A DNA stretch of 55,537 nucleotides, taken from positions 1 to 55,537 of the forward strand of contig JABCPU010000425.1 of assembly GCA_016800925.1 (NCBI GenBank), given 5' to 3'. This document shows positions 1-11,700 of this stretch, piece by piece (within the stretch, counting starts at the first letter, position 1; the number at the start of each line of letters is the position of its first letter). The position numbers were made by a program, and so were the translations under genes. Source of the DNA: Suillus spraguei (taxonomy: Eukaryota > Basidiomycota > Agaricomycetes > Boletales > Suillaceae). The notes beneath the pieces were generated by a model. That model saw only the letters and a program-made list of their open reading frames with translations, was not told the origin of the DNA and did no database searches.

Positions 1-830
1 CTTCTCATTGGAGGTAAGCACTAATCTTGGTGACATGGAATAAAACTCATGTTCTCTCGCAGTGTTCATTCCATTATGGGTTCTACCCTCCTCATTCTCT
101 GCCCTCTCTGCTGGAGCATTCTGTATCCAAGTTGGTGTTCAGGCGCATGGGGTGTCGTACGTGCTCTCTCACTTGTGGGGAACCCGGCCCAAAAATAAAT
201 GTATACTAGATCCCAATCCAACTGGCCGAGATGTCCCCGCCAGCTTTCAGAGCAACATTTCCTGGTGTTGCTTACCAGATCGGCAACGTAGGTCGAATGA
301 AATGAATATCGTGTAATGTTTGTGGCTAATATATTGCGTTAGATGGTTCGGCAGCATCAGCACAGATTGAAGCCAGTGAGTGGATAGTCGCAATTCATTC
401 TGTCAACCAAGTTCTTAGTGTATATTAGCTGGCGGTGACAACTTGCGGACAACGATAATAAAGAACGGAGCTCCTACTCAGGTACCAAATTATGCAACGG
501 TAAGTAATAGAGTTCCACTCTCGCACAGTCTTATTCATCGCTGATCAGGTGCAAGCTATCTTTATTGGTGTGTAGTTGCTATATTCGTGCTCATTATCAC
601 GATCATTGGACCCGAGTAAGCCTCCGTGTACTTGGTCATACAGTACTCACCTTCCTTTAGAAATTCACAGCTCTCATTTCGAGAACCACAAAGCCGCTTT
701 CGAAGAAGGAGGTGGAAGAGATGATGCTGTGGCGGACAATACATCACAAGCGTCATACCCTGTAGTCGACGAGATTCACGAAAGAACAGTGTTTAAGTTA
801 CTTTGCGCCTCCGCTTTGTACAAAATGATC
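1..830 (+). pseudogene. Decayed 3' half of a JEN-type carboxylate transporter, cut by the window edge
   Basis: The sequence matches, exon by exon and intron by intron, the 3' half of the transporter gene at 9573-11700, including the segments IPLWVLPSSFSALSAGAF, IQLAEMSPPAFRATFPGV and VPNYATVQAIFIG. Three indels relative to the intact copy break the frame: one base lost near 141-146 (before the AWGV segment), one base lost near 346 (start of the MVSAASAQIEA exon) and two extra bases near 571, where TAG appears inside a membrane helix. The splice sites are still recognisable. The C-terminal tail is longer and diverged. The 5' half lies outside the window, so I cannot say whether the gene was complete. 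It is a diverged paralogue, not a recent copy. Confidence 0.8.
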
Positions 831-899
831 ACGATATTATCTACCACTGCTTGTGTCAATTCAATGAACGATTTACAATGCCCTGTGGGTTGTACTTCG

Positions 900-1090
900 A
901 TGCTTGATAGCCACCAAAAGCCAGGCCATTGGCCGGCCCGAGTCTAAGCCACGTGATATGTTTTTCAAACGTTCATGCAGGCGCGCCACCACTACTTACT
1001 ACTAACTAAATAGTACTTACTACGGTCCACCTGCCGCTGCCATTTGGCCTTTGCTCCTCATTGAGTCGTTGTAAAAATACGACTAGTTGA
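900..1090. repeat. Diverged non-coding repeat, copy 1
   Basis: This stretch resembles 3070-3245. Shared blocks include GCCAGGCCATTGGC, GCCACGTGATA, ACCACTACTTA and GGTCCACCTGCCGC followed by TTTGGCCTTTGCTCCTCAT. It directly follows the transporter pseudogene, so it is probably the old downstream flank of that gene. No gene is seen in it. Confidence 0.7.
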
Positions 1091-2249
1091 ATATCATGGA
1101 GGTCACAGGAGGTCACAAGTGCATTGTGTAGCAGTACTGAGTACTTGCTACTATCGGAATGGCGCTTGGTCGCGCCAACCCCGACTCCGCAGCTCCGTGT
1201 CTTGAGCTGCATAGTGATGAGTTCCGGCACGGCTTCAGAGGTTCGTGCATAAGACATAAGTATCTTAGGCACGGGCCACACGGCATACAATCTCTCTGTC
1301 TGTCAGTTCAGTTACGTTGGCGAAGGGAAGTGTTATTAGCCAATACACTTGTCCCACAGACAACAATTGTGAAGCTCGGAGTCTGCAGGCCTTGCGATGG
1401 ACTGAGAATCTATCAATGTACGAACCCCTTGAAGCTGCTCAGGAATACAGGAAGAAACGACCAACGAGCAGAGTTTGAAGTTTGCGAGTCAGTTCATCCA
1501 ACTGCGTGGATATACAAAGGTAAGTGTAACGCCACGGAGTTCAACCGGCTAGGCGATCTGCTGCAATCAAAAGTAGTGGAAGGAGGTTTACGCAAGTGCC
1601 GTGACCTGTTCACATCATTGAATGTGGCTAGAAACGAGAGCACGTCGATCTCGAAACAACCAGAGGTAATAGCACATCACTAACTGTTTGAATAAGAGGT
1701 CACCAGTCATGAGGAGATCAGTGTGATGTTTCAAAAAGAAAAACAGAAAGAGCAGCAGCCTCGTACGAGTTCCTGCTCTCTTCTGCACAAAACGGGGGAA
1801 ATAAGAGTCAGTACAGATGCGGACAGAGTTTGCAACTGCCGTGATAATATGATCGTTGTAATGAAACCATCATACGGGATTGTCTTGCTGTCTCAAAGCC
1901 ATATGGGAAGTGGCAGAAGGAGAAAAGACAGTGAGAATATAACTTGATTCGAAGTGCGTACGCGCGAATGGGAGGACATTGTCATCAATGAATGTATATA
2001 TGCTGCACCGCCAACCAGAAAAATAGCAGCTCTGAGATGCGTGAAGGTGCAGTCGGCGATGGCGGAATGGGTTTGACCACATCATCTGGCCACCTTTTAA
2101 GGTGGCCCTCAACGGTTAATGGACCGACGGGTTCAGGCCGTATGTAACATCTGCAACGATCATTTGAGCCATTACTGATTGGCTATGTTTGGGCCGTCTG
2201 CATCAGAGAACCCTATACTGACGATGATACAGATCTATAAATGGTCGTC
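1091..2249. other. No gene recognised
   Basis: The longest open frame (1159-1683, plus strand, 174 codons) has no recognisable motif, no splice pattern and a composition like random translation. I see no RNA gene or mobile element here. Confidence 0.5.
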
Positions 2250-2460
2250 AGACGGTCACTGGAAGAGATGATGCTGTGGCGGATAACACATCACAAACGT
2301 CATATCCTGTGGTCGGCGAGAAGAGCGGTGCTTAGGTTGCTTGGGCGCCTTCGCCTCTACGAAAATAACCATACTTCTATCTACCACTGCTTGAACGATT
2401 TGTCGATTTTAATGAACGAGTTCGCAATGCCATGCGGGTTGGTACATTGATGCTTGATAA
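2250..2460 (+). pseudogene. Small 3'-end fragment of the JEN-type transporter
   Basis: This matches about 705-920 of the window: the end of the transporter coding region (GAAGAGATGATGCTGTGGCG and the ACATCACAAACGTCAT block) and the sequence just beyond it, including TATCTACCACTGCTTG. It lacks the rest of the gene. Together with the repeat at 3070-3245 it suggests that one stretch now at about 705-1090 was duplicated, and that the second copy was later split by about 600 bp of other sequence (2461-3069, in which I recognise nothing). Confidence 0.75.
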
Positions 2461-3069
2461 GAAGTCACAAAAAAAGAGTGATAAAACATTACAGAATCAT
2501 GACAAATAGAAAATAGCGATTAACATATCGTAGTCTGTAGAGCTCAAGTTTAGAACAATTAAAAATATGGCATTTCTTAGAGTCATTCTATGCACAGACT
2601 CATCTTTTCAAAACTACAAGAAGTGAGCTAACGACTGAGATAATCAATGTTCTTGAAAGCGCACTGCCACCAGAGTAGAAAACTGAAAGTCCGACGCATT
2701 GTGCCGCAAAGCCGTGACATTCTTGACTTGTAGACTCAGAGCACGTCATGGGCGACAACAAGACCTGGCAAAAAACGGCTTGCTAATGGCCTTGCTGCAT
2801 GGCGAGCATCTAAAAAAACAAGCTCAAAAGAATGACGAAAATGTGAGTAGTTCTGTAAGTTTCACTCACCGATATATGGCTCACGACACAGTTCGACGCA
2901 CCAGAATTTTATAAAATGGTACGAGAGCTGCATGGAATATCAAAAAGTAAAGAGGGCATTATGTCCTTCTTCCTACTATGATGCAAGAATTTAATGATGC
3001 TCACTAGATCCATCGCATAACCACTACATACTCCGCTCGCTGGCACGTTCGGCATTGTCACGTGTCACC

Positions 3070-3245
3070 TATCTTAGATTCAAGGCCAGGCCATTGGCAG
3101 TCTAACGCCACGTGATACCGTTTGGCGCAATCTACCACTACTTATTACTAGTAGTAGTAACTCAAGTAGTACTGGTCCACCTGCCGCCGCCGTTTGGCCT
3201 TTGCTCCTCATCGAGTTTATTGTGGAAATAGGGCTTCTGTCTGTC
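3070..3245. repeat. Diverged non-coding repeat, copy 2
   Basis: Homologous to 900-1090 (shared blocks are listed there). It follows the transporter 3' fragment at 2250-2460 in the same order and orientation as copy 1 follows the pseudogene, which supports a duplicated segment. I see no gene between 3246 and 3663. Confidence 0.65.
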
Positions 3246-3663
3246 GAGGCCTATCCTTCAGTCAAGATTAGTACAGGCTGTTAAATAGTATCCATTTCAG
3301 ATTTTTCGCTGACTCGGAATTATTATGAACTTCTACAGCAATACTAGGCCCTGGCCGTATCACTCTGGCAAGCTTGCCATTTCTTTGAGGCACGGTGATG
3401 GACACTGTCTTATTTAAGAGTGGTAGGCCGTCGCAAAATAAAGGAATGACCAGGAGGCCTTCCAACTTGGCCGCTTCAAAGGCCAGGCCGACCAGACACG
3501 ATGCCATATCGTGGAGACATGTTCTGAGCCTATCATTCACCCACAATACCTGCCAGTTATGCAACACTTATAAAGGACCAGGGAGTTATAGCAATCCAGC
3601 CCTTTTCAGAGCTGGGTCTTCAACTATAGAGCATAATTGCATACCGTACGCTCGACACTCCCG

Positions 3664-4376
3664 ATGGCGCCTCAGAAAGGGCACTCTGGTCAATCCTTTT
3701 GTGGATCTTTATCTGTATGTCTCAGTGGAATTACCTCAGTACGACAACACATGTTCATCTGTAACCCGATAGTCATCGGTTGAACCGAGCACTCCCTCGC
3801 GTACTACAAAGCAAGGTTTAGCTGAACGTTTCACGCTACCGGATGGAACAATAGCACATCGTGTTCCAGTTCCATGTAATTCACGACGCCGCACGATTCC
3901 GTTTTCTGATAATGGCAATCCTGGCGTCTCGATCAAGAATATCTTGAATGGCGGATGTGTTCAAGGCAGTTCAGAACCTGATTTTAAAGCGGGGTCCCTC
4001 AAAATAGTCTTCCAGGTAGAACTCAATACGTGATTTAATGTGATCGAGACCTGATATTTAATTCGCAGTGGCCTGGTTATGATTCTTCCGACATTCTGCA
4101 CGCAGGACACATCACAGTTAAACCGGATACCAAACAAGAACTCGCAGTTGCACTGTGCACTGCATTCCATAAATTTTATTTATGTGCATCAGTAGGTGAT
4201 ACCTTCAAAAATCGGCTTTTCATCAGATCTAACCAAGCTCAAAGAAAATATTACCTTCGGCCGAATCTGTCCCTTGGGGCCTCTCTTCGAAAGTCTACTT
4301 GGGAGATATCATGCTCACGTGTATACGTTTGGACACCGGTGTGTGGGTTCCGGAGTTTTATGTACTCCGGAAGTAG
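3664..4376 (+). CDS. Hypothetical basidiomycete protein with WPGY motif, paralogue 1
   Basis: I read four exons. Exon 1 is 3664-3714 (17 codons, MAPQKGHSGQ...). Exon 2 starts at 3773 and carries NPGVSIKNIL and GSLKIVFQ. Exon 3 opens with WPGYDSSD. The last exon ends VWVPEFYVLRK with a stop at 4374-4376. The same exon plan and motifs (V-x-K-x-I-L, then WPGY directly after an intron, then VWVPE-[FL]-YV at the C-terminus) occur in the gene at 5798-6555. I recall similar WPGY-containing proteins of unknown function from mushroom genomes, but I have no name for the family. There is no signal peptide or membrane segment. The frame chosen for the last exon (LPSAESVPWGLSSKV...) rests on its match to the paralogue, and the border of the preceding intron is uncertain. 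Confidence 0.6.
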
Positions 4377-4544
4377 GAGTATTGTTGGATTAGCTCAGTC
4401 GAATTCACGTTTATAACACATAATACATGTATAATACAGCAGGACAAACGACATACACCTGCAGGTAGTGTTGTAGTGTCGGTTCATATGAAGAATAGAA
4501 GATGTACAAAAGATTTTTCTGCCGTATTGGTGGGTTTGGGAGTC

Positions 4545-4792
4545 GAGGTTGTTGGATTATCAGGGGTCGAGGTACGAGCTCGACACTTATCGGGAATCTT
4601 CGGGATCGATGGCGCATCAATGGCGCAATATTACCGGGCGTCGGCAGCATGGTTTTAGCGTTGACTGGCATATATAAGGAGGTATTTTTCTGTAGGAGTA
4701 CACTATGCGTTTGTCAGCGGGTTCACTGTAAAACCTGAGTTGGTATTACTTCGCAGAACGTGTCCGAGACTTGCGTGCAACTCAACAGAGGT
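4545..4792 (+). mobile_element. Solo LTR (238 bp) with 5-bp target duplication GAGGT
   Basis: The LTR spans 4550-4787. It begins TGTTGGATTATC and ends CTCAACA, so it has the TG...CA ends and a TGTTG/CAACA terminal inverted repeat expected of an LTR. It is flanked by GAGGT at 4545-4549 and 4788-4792. A nearly identical 238-bp copy lies in the opposite orientation at 30367-30604 with its own target duplication. A TATA-like TATATAAG at 4671-4678 fits an LTR promoter reading on the plus strand. No internal retrotransposon genes adjoin, so this is a solo LTR left by LTR-LTR recombination. I cannot tell Ty3 from Copia type from the LTR alone. Confidence 0.9.
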
Positions 4793-5797
4793 CCCTGCAA
4801 GAAGTTAGTAAGCGGATGTATGCATCCGAGTCGCTTGCGCATTCAAAGCTTCACTAGTCCCTCCTGAGCCCCGTGGTACCGTACACGATAGTAAACAGTA
4901 CTTGACGTTGCTTTGTTGCTCAGATATATACCTTTTTTGGGTAATTTCAAATTTGATCAGAGCACAGGTCCACGCCACAATGTTCAGTACTACTAGTGTC
5001 AACTACATCGACCCTGTCACCCATGGTTATGACGTCTATATACTCGTTGTAACGAGAGGTCCTTGTGTAACCAACAGTTGTCACAAAGGATGACTAGATT
5101 GACACACGGTATTTTCAATGTCAATATCTTTGTCTGCCGCCTCTCAGGCTCACCCTGCCATGGCAGTGGCCGCTTGCCAATTGACCGACATTGGTAATCA
5201 TTCAAACTGTCTCGTTAAATGTCTCGTTTTAATCCGCCAATGCATTCCTTGAGTTTTATGTTATAGTCATATTCATATTACAATGTACGTACCTTTACGG
5301 TCCGCTACTTTCCGATTGTATCAAGGGCCACTTATTGGACCACCTGCAGTTGGTGAGCTTTGACTTCGTCAGACTCCATAAGGATACAGACTCTATGGAC
5401 CATGTTTTGCTGACAGATGTTGAATATCGACAGGTCTCACGTTGCGCTACACGTGCATCAAAGACACTTTGTGTCAAAGTCTCCTAGTGACCCAATCACG
5501 CTTGGTGACGCCGCCGTTTAATGGGAAAAAATTACGTTCATTGTGTCACGATCTATGTTGTTGAATGGTTAGTGTCCCGCTTCATGTTCTCTAATTTATT
5601 TGACAACTTTGAGTAGTCGCTTTGACGCTAGACGACTAGCACTTCATTGACATGCACCGCTTTCTGGATCATGTCGAAACTATTGGCAGTATAAAATACA
5701 CAAGTGCTTAGGATGGGCACCTCATCAAATCAAACATCTCAAACATTCTGCAGTGCAGTTTCTCTCATTCAGCTTCGATCAGTCCGATATATCATAC
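4793..5797. other. No gene recognised
   Basis: Only short frames without recognisable motifs are found here. The last 100 bp hold the likely promoter and 5' leader of the gene at 5798, including CAGTATAAAATACAC near 5688-5702, which could serve as a TATA box. Confidence 0.45.
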
Positions 5798-6555
5798 ATG
5801 CAGCCTAACCAAACGATTGTGAACTCTAGCGGTGCCGGATCTGCTGGGGTGAGCCTCCACGTTCTTCCTGGGTTTTTTCTTACGCAGAAATTATATTAGT
5901 ACTATGCTCTGCAAGCCAATCCTTCCCCTCACCCCGCGACGATGCTTGTCGAGATGCCACCATATTGGCGCCTCAGGGATGGAAGATTAGCGAAACGTGT
6001 TCCACGTTTACAACGTTTCAGTCCTTCTCAGCAGAGTTTCCCCGGCATTACATTTAGCTCCGATGGTTGGTGCGGTGTACGGGTGAAAGATATTCTGCGC
6101 AACAGGGCTTCAATTGATTGCCCAACTGACTTGGTGTTCGCCCATCACGGCTGGCGGGCAACTAATCTGTCACTAGAAGTGAGCATCATCCATCCCTGAT
6201 TTAATAGTTTGTGTTAATCAATTTACGTAGTGGCCCGGATACATAGCTGGTTCTTCGGATGCATCTCGTTGTCGCCTTTACACACATGTTGGTAACAATC
6301 CGATGACTCGTGAACAGTTCGCCCTTCGGATTGCCGAACTGATTCAAGATCTTTACAACCGTGCTTGTGTGCGTGTGATGTTAAAATTGACAGAGTTACT
6401 AACTCGTCGGTCATTAGGACAAGCCCGTTAGGGTTGGTTATGAAGATTGGGCATTCAGCGAAAACAAAGTTCGTCTGTCAGACGTGTATATCCTATCGGC
6501 CCATTATTACAGGAATGTTTGGGTCCCCGAGCTCTACGTCATTAATATGGAATGA
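5798..6555 (+). CDS. Hypothetical basidiomycete protein with WPGY motif, paralogue 2
   Basis: Four exons read cleanly. Exon 1 is 5798-5848 (17 codons, MQPNQTIVNSSG...). Exon 2 is 5900-6178 and carries FPGITFSSDGWCGVRVKDIL. Exon 3 starts at 6231 with WPGYIAGSSD and NNPMTREQFALRIAELIQ. The last exon starts with DKPVRVGYEDWAFSENKV and ends VWVPELYVINME with TGA at 6553-6555. All junctions are GT-AG and in frame, so this copy looks intact at about 200 residues. Exon 1 has the same 51-nt length as in the paralogue at 3664, and both genes place an intron directly before WPGY. Together these show a gene duplication, now well diverged. Function unknown; no membrane or secretion signal. Confidence 0.7.
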
Positions 6556-6991
6556 TGCTCTCCCGTGGTCTCCCTATAACCCTATAGCATAGACATATAT
6601 CTCGAGTTTTCGAGTTACTATACAATTCACGATACTCCATTACCTTGTGCTTACCTTACAATGTCCTTGTCGGTCTAATACCTCCTTGTCAGACACTAGC
6701 TGCGCATGTATACTGTACCCTGGTTGAGTACAAAATTAGAAATCTGGCTGCGCAATGCCTTGGTTTGGATTGAGAAGCAGAAGCTGGAACCTCGTGGGGC
6801 TTGAGGCTGTATGATAGTCTCCACAACTGCCCCGTAAAGAAGAGACGATCAGCCATGAGACGTCCAGTGTATTGGCAATTGGGTCCTCGAGGCAACACTG
6901 CATTGCAATATGCATATAAACCACTACCTGCGATGGTCCATCTTTGCTGTTTTCCCTTCTAGATACAGAACTCTAACCTGTCGCCTGAAAA

Positions 6992-8351
6992 ATGGGCGCA
7001 TCGACGTCCTCCTTGCAAGGTTTTAGGACCATCGCTGACATGGTTCTCACAATCATCGATGAAATTCGGACATCGAGGATATTTGAAAACCCCACTTTTG
7101 CGGACCTGAGACTGGCCAGAGAGTTTCTTCAACGACAAGCTGGTAGGACACCGATGACGGGGTGGCAGGGCGAAGAATGGCAAGAAGAAGATCATATTGT
7201 TATAGATCCTGAAGAAGAAATCAGAGAGGAAGAGATTGATGAGCTGCTAGCCGCCCAAGGTCTACACGCCACCGAGGGAAATGTTGAAGGATCTTACTCT
7301 GTACAAACAAATGTGTGGCAGAGGCCGAGGGAGGTGGGGATACATGCTTCAGAAGAAGCCCCGCGTAGGCATCTTTATGAGACGCCAGAGCGTTGCGCCG
7401 CTGTACTCCAGATGAAGACGAAGCCGGGTGCCTCGGCAATGAAGTCGAACAATAGAGGTAAGAAAGTATCCGTTATCTACTTGGGTTTTGGCTCAACTCA
7501 AGGGTGCAGCAGGTGTTCCAATAGCTGAAAATGCCATAAATGGGCAGGAGGACTCGCAGACCTTGGAGGAACATAGCATGTTCCAGCTCGTGAGCATCCC
7601 CAGTGATGAGGAGATACAATCAGCGAAGGACAGAGTCCAATACCAAGAGGGGTTATTCCATTTCGCGATAACAGGGGTTTCCGGTGCGGGAAAGTCGTCG
7701 TTGATCAATGCGTTCCGAGGCCTTCGAAACAGAGATGAAGGCGCTGCACCAACGGGCGTGGTTGAGACCACCATGGATATCACTAGATACCCAGATCCAA
7801 GCCCCCACAACCCATTCGTTTGGTATGATGTCCCAGGGTCCGGGACATTGAACACACCGGATTGGCAATATTTCACTGCACACGGACTTTATGTTTTCGA
7901 CTGCATCATCATCCTTTTCGACAGCCGATTTACAATGACCGACCTTGCGATGCTGGTGAATTGTCGACGTTTTAACATTCCCACTTATATCGTGCGGTCG
8001 AAATCAGACTCGCATATCAGAAACATCATCAAGGAATCGGATTACGACAGCGATGAAGATGAAGACCACTCGCATCGGAAAGCGTTGTACAGCTCCGCAC
8101 GCGAGCAGTACATCGCTGAAACTCGCGCCACCGTGAGGCGCAACCTTCAAGAGGCGAATTTACCTGATCAGAGGGTGTACATTGTTGCCAATAGCACGAT
8201 GGTCTCCACAGTGAAAGACGAGAAACTATCGGAGAAGACTATAGACGAACTAGAGTTAATGCGAGATCTCTTCAAGGAAGCCCAGTCAAGGCGTTGTGGT
8301 AAAGGTCGTTCACAAGCATGCGAAGTTCGAAGTCTAGAGCCCCGTCTATAG
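6992..8351 (+). CDS. Immunity-related-type (IRG/IIGP-like) GTPase with N-myristoylation motif
   Basis: Two exons: 6992-7457, then from about 7510 to the stop at 8349-8351, giving about 435 residues, the usual size for IRG GTPases. The intron acceptor was chosen (GTGCAG at 7504-7509) because it alone restores the frame into AGVPIAENAINGQ. The G domain shows a P-loop GVSGAGKSS, a G3 motif YDVPGSGT and a G4-like RSKSDSH. The P-loop has the canonical lysine (GKS type). An acidic stretch ESDYDSDEDEDHSHR follows. The N-terminus MGASTSS fits the N-myristoylation pattern M-G-x-x-x-[ST], as in some animal IRG proteins, suggesting membrane attachment. IRG proteins act on membranes in animals; their role in fungi is not established to my knowledge. 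The gene appears intact. A dynamin-like or Toc-type GTPase is less likely given the G3 motif. Confidence 0.75.
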
Positions 8352-9572
8352 TCAAGTTGTCAGTAGGCGCATCCATGAGAAATTCATGGTCCGGCCTGTC
8401 ATTTCCGAATCGGTGATCGATGCCATCATCAGTGCCAATCGCCGAGTCCGCAGCAGACACTGTCACCCACTGGCACTGGTAGTTGTGCAATCGTATGAAT
8501 CACCAGTAACGTTTATAGATATGGCCCTTCTCCCAGAATCATAGAAGACGTAGTAAGTTGCAAGTTTCTAGATGTCGGGCCTAGGCCGTTCAACGGTGTG
8601 CATCGATATATCGCCTGATCTGTCTATTCGCTGCAAGAGATTATGCGTGCAGTCAGTTTTTGTGCGACCGTCACGTCACGCAGAGCCACTCCATCGTCAC
8701 TTCGAAGTCTTTAGACACGTTACCTCAGCTACTTATGACGTGTCCGCTTTTATTATTTATCATTTACTATCTTCTTCTTGAATCTCGACCAACAGTACAT
8801 TGAGCTTATAATCTCCCTCGAGTTTTTATGCTGCGGCACAAGCTATCATTCAACAAGGGTTGCCGTGGGCCTATTGATCAGATGTTTACCACTCAGGATG
8901 ATCAGTGACACGAGGTTCCGTCTATCATGGCCGGTACGAGCGACTAACGTCCACGCTAGGTATATATTAAGCTTCTATCGTGCGCGACAAGCTCGGCACA
9001 GAACCGACAAACCGCAACAGCATCAGAACTCAGAACCTTATAAGCAAGATGCGGCAAACCAACCGTAACCGAATTCAAATTAGCAGACTTGAATGGGTTT
9101 GAATTTGTCCAAGTTACTTAACTGATATGCATCGCCCCCGATGGCCTAACGATATGGGTCTCTCTAACGTTACTTGGAAGCGGAAGTCCATTTCAATGAG
9201 TTTGTAAAACTCATCCCCGTTCTTAAAATCATATCTCGCGCTTACCATTATTTGTTGGTTATTACAGGCTCAACGGTGATGAATTTTGCCTTATCCTCAT
9301 CAGCATGTATCTATAGCCCTCAGTACTGTTACGATGCCGATCACGCAGGACTCCGGAGTTAACATTCTCAGCATGAAGGTTTGATCTGAGTGATATTAGA
9401 AGTCTTATCACTTTGTGTGGAGACTCGGAGTTACTTGACGGCACTGACACGAAGCATCAGTACCTGAGGTCAGACCGTAATGGCTTGCCCACTAGGGGGT
9501 CCTGACCGCTTTCTCGTGAATATAAACGTGACCCGACGCTGACCTTTTTAAGATCAAACCATCTCCATCATC
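8352..9572. other. No gene recognised
   Basis: Several frames of 60-96 codons occur on the plus strand, none with a recognisable motif. The final part must contain the promoter of the transporter that starts at 9573. I see no repeat or mobile element ends here. Confidence 0.45.
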
Positions 9573-11700
9573 ATGGTACCGAGATATATTCGCGAGCTCA
9601 TCCCACGTCGTGAGACTCGTACCCATCTAGGTGCTGTAGTCGTTGCGCTCAAAAGTCTCACATGGATGCAGTGGGCGCTGTTCTGGTCTAGGTCAGTGTC
9701 ATACCTCCATTGCGTTTCGTGCCATCATGATCATCTTTACTACATATCACAATAGCTGGTTTGCTTGGGCGTGCGACGCCATTGATTACGTCGCGGTATC
9801 GTTCACGGTACCACTCTTGTCTATACAATTTGGAAAGTCCACGAACGCGATCGTACGCCCTTTTCCTTCCTTTGTTATTTGTGCCGCTGATGCACGACTC
9901 GGATACTATCAAAGACGACCGCCATGACGTTGACGCTCTTACTCCGATCAGTCGGCGCCGTAAGTGCCACACCTGCTATTCCGTGCTAAACTTACCATTT
10001 TCTAGGTGATTTTTGGTATGATATCTGACCGGTTTGGGCGCAAGTGGCCCTTGGTTGTTAATCTCCTCATCTGCTGCGTGCTTGAACTTGGAAGTGGCTT
10101 TGTGAACACCTTTTCACAGTTCCTCGCCTTTCGTGCCCTATTCGGTATCGCCATGGGTGGAATATGGGGACTTTCGTCATCTTCAGCCCTTGAGAACTTA
10201 CCTGTTGAGCTCCGCGGGCTTGCAAGTGGAATTTTACAGCAAGCCTATGTTGTTGGGACCATCTTTTCAGCTGTTATAAACCTAACTTTGGTAGCCGAAC
10301 ATGGATGGCGGCTGCTTTTCTGGACCGCAGCAGGCATCACATGCTTCGCTGCAGTTATCCGTTCGCTTGTTCCTGAAAGCCCGTTCTTCTTGCGTGTCAA
10401 GGAACAAGAGAAGGCTAAAGGGACTAATACCTCGAAGAATTTCCTTAGGCAAACAAAGGAGATGCTTAAGTTTCACTGGCCCTTATGCATCTATGCAGTG
10501 CTCTTAATGGCAGGTTTGACTTTCTTTTACTTCCTAACAACGAGCATACTAGCGCCTCCTTACAGGGTTCAATTTCTTGTCTCACGGCTCACAGGCATGC
10601 GCATACTTAGTATGAACGTGCACTCGATAATGTAATATCTGTCTAGGATCTGTATCCCACATACCTCCAGGTCACCAAGGGCTTCAGTGATCACAATGCC
10701 ACTGTCGCGACCATTATTGGCAACTGCGTGAGTTTTACAAATTTATTTGCTTGTCGAATCTCAACGTGCCAAATAGGGAGCTGCGATGTGAGTTGTTGAC
10801 CGGTTCCACATGCAGCCAAATTCCTGAGGGTCATACAGAGGTGGTGCTATTGGTGGGTGGCTGAGCCAGTACATTGGACGCCGCCTGACGATCGTGTATG
10901 TGCATTCAATAAATGATGTTTTCACGGCTTTCCTCACCTTTCACGAGATCCTTTGTACTTCTCGTCGGAGGTAAGCACCGATCCTAGTAATAGAGAACGA
11001 GACTTATGTTCTCTTGCAGTGTTCATTCCATTATGGGTTCTGCCCTCAACATTCTCTCCCCTCTCTGCTGGAGCATTCTGGATTCAATTTGGTGTTCAAG
11101 GCGCTTGGGGTGTCGTATGTGTTCGCCTACCCTCGTTGTGAACTTGACTCTAAACATTATTGTAGATCCCGATCCAACTGGCGGAGATGTCACCACCAGC
11201 ATTCAGGGCGACGTTCCCTGGTGTCGTTTACCAGCTCGGAAATGTAGGTCGCGTGGACATCATGTGATATGTTTGGCTAACATATTCGTGGTAGATGGTT
11301 TCGGCAGCATCAGCGCAAATTGAAGCCAGTGAGTAGAGCCACGTTCCCACTCGCAAATGAAGTTCTTAATTTAACCAGCTGGTGGTGACCACTTGAAAAC
11401 AAAGATCATGAAAGATGGAGTCCTTACAGTGGTCCCAGACTATGCCACGGTGAGTCATTGAGTTCTGCTTCCGCATGGTCTCATTCATCTTTCATCAGGT
11501 GCAAGCCATCTTCATCGGTAGCGTTGCTGCATTCTTGGTCGTTATCGCAATCATCGGGCCGGAGTAAGCCCTGTACATATCATTGGACAGACAAATGCTC
11601 ACATTGCCCTAGAAAACACGGCTCTAATTTCGGGGATGAGACTGCGGATAACACATCACAAATCTCACGTCATGAAGTGGATGAGAAGAATATCGCTTAG
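9573..11700 (+). CDS. JEN-type monocarboxylate/proton symporter (MFS)
   Basis: Predicted to carry lactate/pyruvate-type acids with protons across the plasma membrane. About a dozen exons read in frame without a break. Early junctions are 9692-9755, 9853-9914 and 9960-10005 (introns). Landmarks in order: WFAWACDAIDYVAVS (helix 1, typical of JEN1-like transporters), the MFS signature GMISDRFGRKWPL (loop 2-3), GGIWGLSSSSALENLP, GFNFLSHGSQDLYPTYL, GGWLSQYIGRRLTIV, IPLWVLPSTFSPLSAGAF, GVQGAWGV, IQLAEMSPPAFRATFPGV, and a hydrophilic tail ending HEVDEKNIA. The NxxS/HxSQDxxPT-like motif FLSHGSQDLYPT matches the family hallmark. One intron (10595-10646) appears to use a GC donor. Three broken relatives lie in the same window (1-830, 2250-2460, 28536-28740); this is the only intact one. 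Confidence 0.88.

Noticed and set aside
1159..1683. 174-codon plus-strand frame
   Set aside because: No motif, no family resemblance and no splice context; composition looks like chance translation.
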